The notes below the pieces were generated by a model. The model saw only the letters and a list, made by a program, of their open reading frames with translations. It ran no database searches and was not told the origin of the DNA. A stretch of 64,000 nucleotides of DNA from Opisthocomus hoazin (lineage: Eukaryota; Chordata; Aves; Opisthocomiformes; Opisthocomidae), in assembly GCF_030867145.1 (NCBI RefSeq), contig NC_134419.1, positions 75,635,403 to 75,699,402 on the forward strand. The letters run 5' to 3'. The translations under genes were made by a program, and so were the position numbers. Of this stretch, positions 63,382-64,000 are shown in pieces (the stretch's first letter is position 1; each line of letters starts with the position of its first letter).

Positions 63382-64000
63382 AAGATGGGAACGGACACGT
63401 CAGGTCCGGTGCCAGCGGTGGAAGAAGCAAGGTGGCAGAGGTATGTGTGTTAGCAGCCTACTTTTTTCTGCACAATAGCTTCCAGGGTCTTTGTATTCTC
63501 GTAGTGTCAATGCAGAGACCGGGGGGCACAATCCTGCCCATCGTACCTGTCATTTATCCCTTCACAGTCGCTAAAGGTGCTTTGTTTGCAGACTATCACG
63601 GTTCTTCCCAACTTGCATTACTTACAGTTAATAAAAAATCTTTAAAATGTACCCTGCGGATAAGAGGCAGGAAAAAAAAAACCCCTCATTTTCCATGTGG
63701 ATAGAATTAATCAAGATGTAATTATGACACTAAATCAAATTACTTAGAACATCATAAAATCTTTGTTCATCTCAGCGTCAGTATTTTCAAGAAACTGAGT
63801 AAAAGAAAATGTAAGTTCTTTCTGTGAAATAGAAATAATTTTTGTTTCCAGACACTTTGTCTTGAGTGTTTCAGGTACCGTGGGTCTTCTGATGGTGGGA
63901 CCGCTGCAGGGCTGCACTGGTGGAAAAGAAACCTGAGAACCGTATTTTTAAGGCTTCTGGCTGCAAATACAAAAAGGAACAGGATTATAATCACTGTCTG
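63382..64000. other. Intergenic sequence at right edge
   Basis: AT-rich unique sequence after the last CR1, without gene or repeat that I can identify. Confidence 0.45.

Noticed and set aside
51396..64000. HMX3 or other homeobox exon
   Set aside because: Looked for the WFQNRR-type homeodomain helix in the translated frames supplied, including the - strand; none found. The gene presumably lies beyond the right edge.

Overview
This is vertebrate nuclear DNA, almost certainly from a bird. Genes are split into short exons by GT-AG introns. At least nine copies of the CR1 LINE family are present, most with the CR1 3' tail (ATTCTATGATTCTGTGA-like), and there is one LTR of a type I recall as common in bird genomes. 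The gene set PSTK, IKZF5, ACADSB matches the block at human 10q26.13, which continues to HMX3/HMX2. I see no CRISPR, operon or other prokaryotic feature.

Layout. (1) 212-15833, + strand: 21 exons of an ADAM9-type membrane metalloprotease-disintegrin, complete except for the signal-peptide exon, which must lie left of the window. (2) 15834-17893: 3' flank, an unexplained GC-rich block, a 0.66-kb CR1 and the start of the PSTK CpG island. (3) 17894-21436, + strand: PSTK, six exons, 367 aa; its last intron holds a minus-strand solo LTR that is itself interrupted by a CR1. (4) 22239-36138, - strand: IKZF5 (Pegasus), three coding exons (419 aa), a probable 5' non-coding exon in a CpG island and a probable 3' UTR of about 4.3 kb. 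(5) 36270-51395, + strand: ACADSB, 11 exons, 433 aa, divergent from IKZF5 across about 130 bp. (6) 51396-64000: no gene found; ACADSB 3' UTR, three CR1 copies and AT-rich DNA dense in homeodomain core sites that may hold enhancers of the HMX genes expected further right.

The genes are not a functional pathway. PSTK makes phosphoseryl-tRNA(Sec) for selenocysteine synthesis, IKZF5 is a zinc-finger transcription factor, ACADSB is a mitochondrial isoleucine-catabolism enzyme, and the ADAM is a cell-surface protease. PSTK and IKZF5 are tail-to-tail; IKZF5 and ACADSB share a bidirectional promoter.

I found no previously undescribed system. The best leads are regulatory: a TISU-type start at ACADSB mirrored by a near-TISU upstream ATG on the IKZF5 side, three GC boxes spaced exactly 22 bp apart between them, an NRF1 palindrome containing the PSTK start codon, a PSTK poly(A) signal inside its coding region, and an ADAM catalytic domain that has lost both cysteines of one conserved disulfide. 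All exon models come from reading splice signals and from remembered family sequence; no alignment was run.
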